This document shows, in pieces, positions 4,871 to 7,336 of a DNA stretch of 7,336 nucleotides. A program made the position numbers and the translations under genes. The notes below the pieces were generated by a model that had not been told where the DNA came from, searched no databases, and saw only the letters and a list, made by a program, of their open reading frames with translations. The DNA lies in contig JBOGWX010000092.1 of the NCBI GenBank assembly GCA_050694055.1, positions 1-7,336 of the forward strand. Direction: 5' to 3'. Position 1 is the first letter of the stretch, and every line of letters begins with the position of its first letter. This stretch comes from WHSV01 sp050694055. GTDB taxonomy: Bacteria > Actinomycetota > CADDZG01 > WHSQ01.

Positions 4871-6838
4871 ATGAGTCAGGTGATCGATCGTTCTCCGCTG
4901 GAAGCGGGGAGAGAAGCCATCGTTAAACACGAATGGCGGGAGGGCTTCGATCTCTTGAGCGAAGCCGACAAAACGGGGGATCTCGGACCCGAGGATCTGC
5001 AGCTATTGGCGGAGGCGGCCTGGTGGAGTGGCCGCCTCGAGGACTGTATCTCGGCCCGCCAAAGAGCATTCTCTGGATACATGGAATCCGGCCGTCCGCG
5101 ATCGGCAGCTCTGATGGCACTCGCGTTGTTCGACGACTACCTCGATAAGAGAGCCGGTTCGATAGCCGAGGCCTGGTTCAGCCGTGCCGAGGGCATCTTG
5201 CAACAAGAGCCGGAGAGCGTTGAGCATGGTCTGCTCGAGGCCCAGCGTGCTCACAGGGCAATGCTGAATGGTGATCTTGATCAAGCGAGTAAGGCCGCGG
5301 ATAAAGCGCTCGAGCTCGGCATGCGCTTCGGCAACCGAGACGTCCAAGCATTCGGCCTCCTATTGGGCGGCAATATCTTGGTGAATCGGGGCGACGTCGA
5401 CGGAGGCCTAAAGAAGCTCGACGAGGCCACGATCGCAGCCGTCGGCGGAGAGTTGAACCCCCATACCGCGGGGATGGTCTATTGCCTCGCAATCGCCACC
5501 ACCGCGCAGATGGCCGACTACGATCGCGCAGGGCAGTTGACGGAGGCCTCGATGCGTTGGTGCGAGCGCCAGTCGATTTCGGGATTCCCAGGAATCTGCC
5601 GGGTGCACCGGGCCGAGATCATGAGGCTGCGCGGCTCATGGTTGGAGGCCGAGCAGGAGGCACGTCGTGCGCTGACGGAACTTCGGGATTTCAATTTGGA
5701 GTTTGCGGCTGCGGGCTTCTACGAGGTGGGGGAAATCCGCCTGCGAATCGGTGATCTGCTCGGTGCCCAAGAGGCATTCAAGCAGGCACACGAGTTGGGG
5801 CACGAGCCGCAACCTGGCCTTGCTCTTCTCCGACTGGCCGAGGGCCAGGCGCGAGCCGCGTTCTCTTCCCTCAAGAGGGCCCTCGAAGAGCCGCTGAGTA
5901 AGCTCGATCGAGCGCGCCTTCTCCCAGGCATGGTGGAGATAGCAATCGCCGCGGGTGAGCTGGGTGCTGCGCGCGCCTCCGTATTGGAGCTCGAGACCAT
6001 CATTGAGACCTACCACAGCCACGCATTACGGGCGGCGCATCTCTGCTCATTGGGTGCCTTGCTGCTGGCGGAAGGCGACGCAGCGGGCGCAGCCAAGACG
6101 CTGAAGCAGAGTTGGAGGCTGTGGGCTCAGGCCGACCTCCCCTACGAGGCCGCCAGAGCGCGGCTTGCCTATGGAGCGGCTTTGCGAGCCGAAGGCGACG
6201 AGGACGCCGCCCTGCTGGAGATCGGCGCGGCGAGAACCGCGTTTCAGAAGTTGGGGGCGGAGCTCGATGTCAGACGCGCGAGCGACATGCTGGGTGAGGA
6301 AGTCTCCGATTCGCTGCCCATCGGTTCGGCTCCCGGTGCCCGCATGGTCAAGACGTTCATGTTTACCGACATAGTTGGATCCACGAGGCTGGCCGATGCC
6401 ATGGGTGAGAGACCCTGGAGCAGGTTGCTCGCCTGGCACGATCGCGCGCTGCGAGAGCTCTTCGAGAAGCACCGCGGTGAAGAGGTCAAGCACCTCGGCG
6501 ATGGCTTCTTCGTGGCATTCGACGAGCCCAGTGACGCAGTCGAATGTGCGGTGAAGATCCAGCTTACCCTCGATGAGCACAGTGAGACCGCCGGCTTCGC
6601 GCCGGACATCCGCATCGGCCTGCATCGCGCCGAGGCGACTCGCAAGGGCAACGATTACGAGGGCAAGGGCGTCCATGAGGCCGCTCGTGTTGGCGCCATC
6701 GCGGGCGCGGGAGAGATCGTCGCGTCCGAGCCCGTGATCTTGAAAGCCGTCAGCCGCTTTCCCGTGTCGGAGCTTCGCCCCGTTAACGTGAAGGGCTTTT
6801 CGAAGCCGATCAGAGTGGCATCGATCAATCCTCGTTGA
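4871..6838 (+). CDS. TPR-repeat protein with C-terminal class III adenylate/guanylate cyclase domain
   Basis: A 655-residue soluble protein with no membrane segment. Residues 10 to about 475 are helical TPR-like repeats (for example AEAAWWSGRLEDCISARQRA at 47-66 and GNILVNRGDVDGGLKKLDEA at 167-186), like the sensory half of actinobacterial LuxR/cyclase proteins, and probably bind a partner or signal. Residues 490-655 are a class III cyclase domain that makes cyclic nucleotide from NTP. The metal ligands are Asp500 (FTDIVGST) and Asp544 (HLGDGFF). Lys540 and Asp595 (NDYEG) lie where adenine-selecting residues are expected. Arg606 of the AAR motif is kept, but the usual transition-state Asn of VNxAAR is His602 (GVHEAAR). 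This His variant also occurs in related actinobacterial sequences I recall, so activity cannot be assumed or excluded. Start choice: ATG 4871 has GAGG 6 bases upstream and gives the expected N-terminus; the frame open to TTG 4811 would cover the candidate promoter. The gene ends in a strong hairpin and appears monocistronic. Confidence 0.92.
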   Translation: MSQVIDRSPLEAGREAIVKHEWREGFDLLSEADKTGDLGPEDLQLLAEAAWWSGRLEDCISARQRAFSGYMESGRPRSAALMALALFDDYLDKRAGSIAEAWFSRAEGILQQEPESVEHGLLEAQRAHRAMLNGDLDQASKAADKALELGMRFGNRDVQAFGLLLGGNILVNRGDVDGGLKKLDEATIAAVGGELNPHTAGMVYCLAIATTAQMADYDRAGQLTEASMRWCERQSISGFPGICRVHRAEIMRLRGSWLEAEQEARRALTELRDFNLEFAAAGFYEVGEIRLRIGDLLGAQEAFKQAHELGHEPQPGLALLRLAEGQARAAFSSLKRALEEPLSKLDRARLLPGMVEIAIAAGELGAARASVLELETIIETYHSHALRAAHLCSLGALLLAEGDAAGAAKTLKQSWRLWAQADLPYEAARARLAYGAALRAEGDEDAALLEIGAARTAFQKLGAELDVRRASDMLGEEVSDSLPIGSAPGARMVKTFMFTDIVGSTRLADAMGERPWSRLLAWHDRALRELFEKHRGEEVKHLGDGFFVAFDEPSDAVECAVKIQLTLDEHSETAGFAPDIRIGLHRAEATRKGNDYEGKGVHEAARVGAIAGAGEIVASEPVILKAVSRFPVSELRPVNVKGFSKPIRVASINPR

Positions 6839-6847
6839 TCGATGCCA
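6816..6847 (+). terminator. Perfect 13-bp hairpin overlapping the cyclase stop codon
   Basis: TGGCATCGATCAA (6816-6828) and TTGATCGATGCCA (6835-6847) are perfect inverted copies around the loop TCCTCG. The TGA stop (6836-6838) is inside the right arm. There is no U-run directly after it (a T5 run occurs only at about 6870-6874), but U-less hairpin terminators and mRNA 3'-end stabilisers are usual in high-GC actinobacteria. Because the stem is symmetrical it could act on transcripts from both strands. Confidence 0.7.
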
Positions 6848-6911
6848 GGGCGTCATGACAAGAACAGGGTTTTTATCGGGGGGAAGATGGCCAACAAAAG
6901 TCGGCGGGCGG
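6848..6911. other. Spacer between the cyclase terminator and the MFS relic
   Basis: Sixty-four bases with a GTCATGAC palindrome and a T5 run after AACAGGG. No gene is seen. It would receive transcription from the minus-strand MFS relic after its TAA. Confidence 0.3.
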
Positions 6912-7052
6912 TTAGCTCCCGGTGAGCGCTCGCCTCGAGAGAACGGCCGCGACGGAACATGCGAAGGCGACTGTGAGCAGTGCGCCACGCAGTCCCGTCA
7001 GCTCTGCGAGCAACCCGATGAAGGGTGGGCCTAGACGGAAGTTACGTCTGAT
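6912..7052 (-). pseudogene. C-terminal remnant of an MFS transporter
   Basis: The minus strand from 7052 down to the TAA at 6912-6914 gives 46 residues: NFRLGPPFIGLLAELTGLRG, then ALLTVAFACSVAAVLSRRAL. The GPPFIGLLAE block followed by a short Leu-Arg turn and a last hydrophobic helix is the usual end of major facilitator exporters (helices 11-12). The frame is closed upstream by a TAG at 7053-7055 and there is no start codon, so only the tail is left here. It lies just before the presumed insertion-sequence end, which suggests the element or a deletion cut the gene. The missing part may lie beyond the element, outside this window. The assignment rests on a short stretch. Confidence 0.5.
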
Positions 7053-7059
7053 CTAGGCC
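7028..7059. repeat. Nested inverted repeats at the MFS relic edge
   Basis: GGCCTAGA (7028-7035) is inverted at 7052-7059 as TCTAGGCC, and within it AGACG (7033-7037) is inverted at 7045-7049 as CGTCT. The repeats sit where recognisable MFS coding sequence ends, so they may mark a recombination or insertion junction; they also supply the TAG that closes the relic. Confidence 0.4.
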
Positions 7060-7336
7060 TCGTGTGGGGCCGAAAACGCAGGTAGGGACCGTGATCCGCC
7101 GTTTAGGGGGACCTTGTTTGTAGCCAGTAATAGGCTAGGCGTTACAGTCTCCTATTCTCGGTAGCGTACCGCGGCCAGCTCTGGGGAGGAACCGCAGGAG
7201 AGTGCCGGGGAGGAGGCGTTCAATGTAGCCAAGGAAAGCCATAGGTTCCTGGCCTCGGTGGGGTACGGTGGCACGATGGCGAGAAGATCCGGGGCCCTGC
7301 ACGTGGCGCGCATCGTGAGCCGCCACAAGGAGCGCG
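7060..7336 (+). mobile_element. Left part of a probable IS1634-family insertion sequence
   Basis: The final segment leads into a transposase start (ATG 7276) and runs off the window. The left boundary is not defined: recognisable host coding sequence stops at about 7035-7052, so the end should lie between there and about 7200. Candidate internal repeats are GGGGAGGA (two copies between about 7180 and 7216) and AGGAACC near 7186 inverted as GGTTCCT near 7245. I could not identify terminal inverted repeats or a target duplication because the right end is absent. Confidence 0.4.
7276..7336 (+). CDS. IS1634-family transposase, N-terminal fragment (cut by window edge)
   Basis: Only the first 20 codons are present: MARRSGALHV, then ARIVSRHKER. 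The start matches the N-terminus I know from IS1634-type (IS4-superfamily, DDE) transposases, which begin MAxxSGALHV, followed by a short basic stretch, then LLRRSYREGGKVK and a LSHLP motif; those later parts lie beyond the window. Full-length members are about 450-600 residues. The DDE catalytic residues cannot be seen. There is no good Shine-Dalgarno site just upstream (GGTGGCACG precedes the ATG). The assignment depends on a short but distinctive motif. Confidence 0.6.
   Translation, partial: MARRSGALHVARIVSRHKER

Noticed and set aside
6047..6988. 313-residue minus-strand ORF opposite the cyclase
   Set aside because: It is antisense to conserved TPR and cyclase motifs and has no family pattern of its own; long antisense frames are expected at this GC content.
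1..7336. tRNA, rRNA, riboswitch or CRISPR array
   Set aside because: No T-loop-like GGTTCGAATC signature, no regularly spaced repeats and no recognisable riboswitch core were seen on either strand.

Overview
This is a high-GC window whose gene content (a DUF2293 relic, a PadR regulator translationally coupled to a membrane protein, a B3/B4-domain relic, a TPR-cyclase, alternative TTG/GTG starts and a probable leaderless promoter) points to an uncultured or environmental actinobacterium or a close high-GC relative. No rRNA, tRNA or CRISPR array was seen. All identifications come from recognising sequence by eye; nothing was searched.

Layout. 1-292 has no gene I can name, only possible gene ends and small hairpins. 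293-811 is a decayed DUF2293 gene with an internal deletion and two further frame changes. Its stop touches an intact SAM-dependent methyltransferase (787-1584), which overlaps a pterin-4a-carbinolamine dehydratase (1581-1904) by ATGA. 1905-2139 holds a minus-strand gene tail with a probable G-run frameshift, then a PadR-type operator/promoter. The PadR regulator (2140-2466) overlaps by GTGA a membrane protein (2463-3380). That protein appears to be a chimera: a PadR-associated cytoplasmic N-terminus joined to a LysE/RhtB exporter. 3391-4114 is a B3/B4 tRNA-editing-type protein with a one-base frameshift and no normal start. A small membrane-anchored coiled-coil gene (4507-4223, minus strand) converges on it. 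A spacer of about 360 bases carries a doubtful 50-residue ORF and a candidate promoter. It leads to a 655-residue TPR protein with a C-terminal class III nucleotide cyclase domain (4871-6838), which ends in a perfect 13-bp hairpin over its stop codon. The last 490 bases hold the tail of an MFS transporter (minus strand) and the first codons of an IS1634-type transposase running off the window.

How it fits together. Two intact units can be read. One is the methyltransferase-pterin dehydratase pair. The other is an apparently self-regulated PadR-exporter pair. The cyclase is probably transcribed alone. The most striking overall feature is the interleaving of intact, tightly coupled genes with gene relics (DUF2293, the 1942-2100 tail, B3/B4, the MFS tail) beside an insertion sequence. 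I found no disruption in about 4.6 kb of intact coding sequence, while the lesions cluster in a few short genes. This argues for real decay over random sequencing error, although read-level checking is needed.
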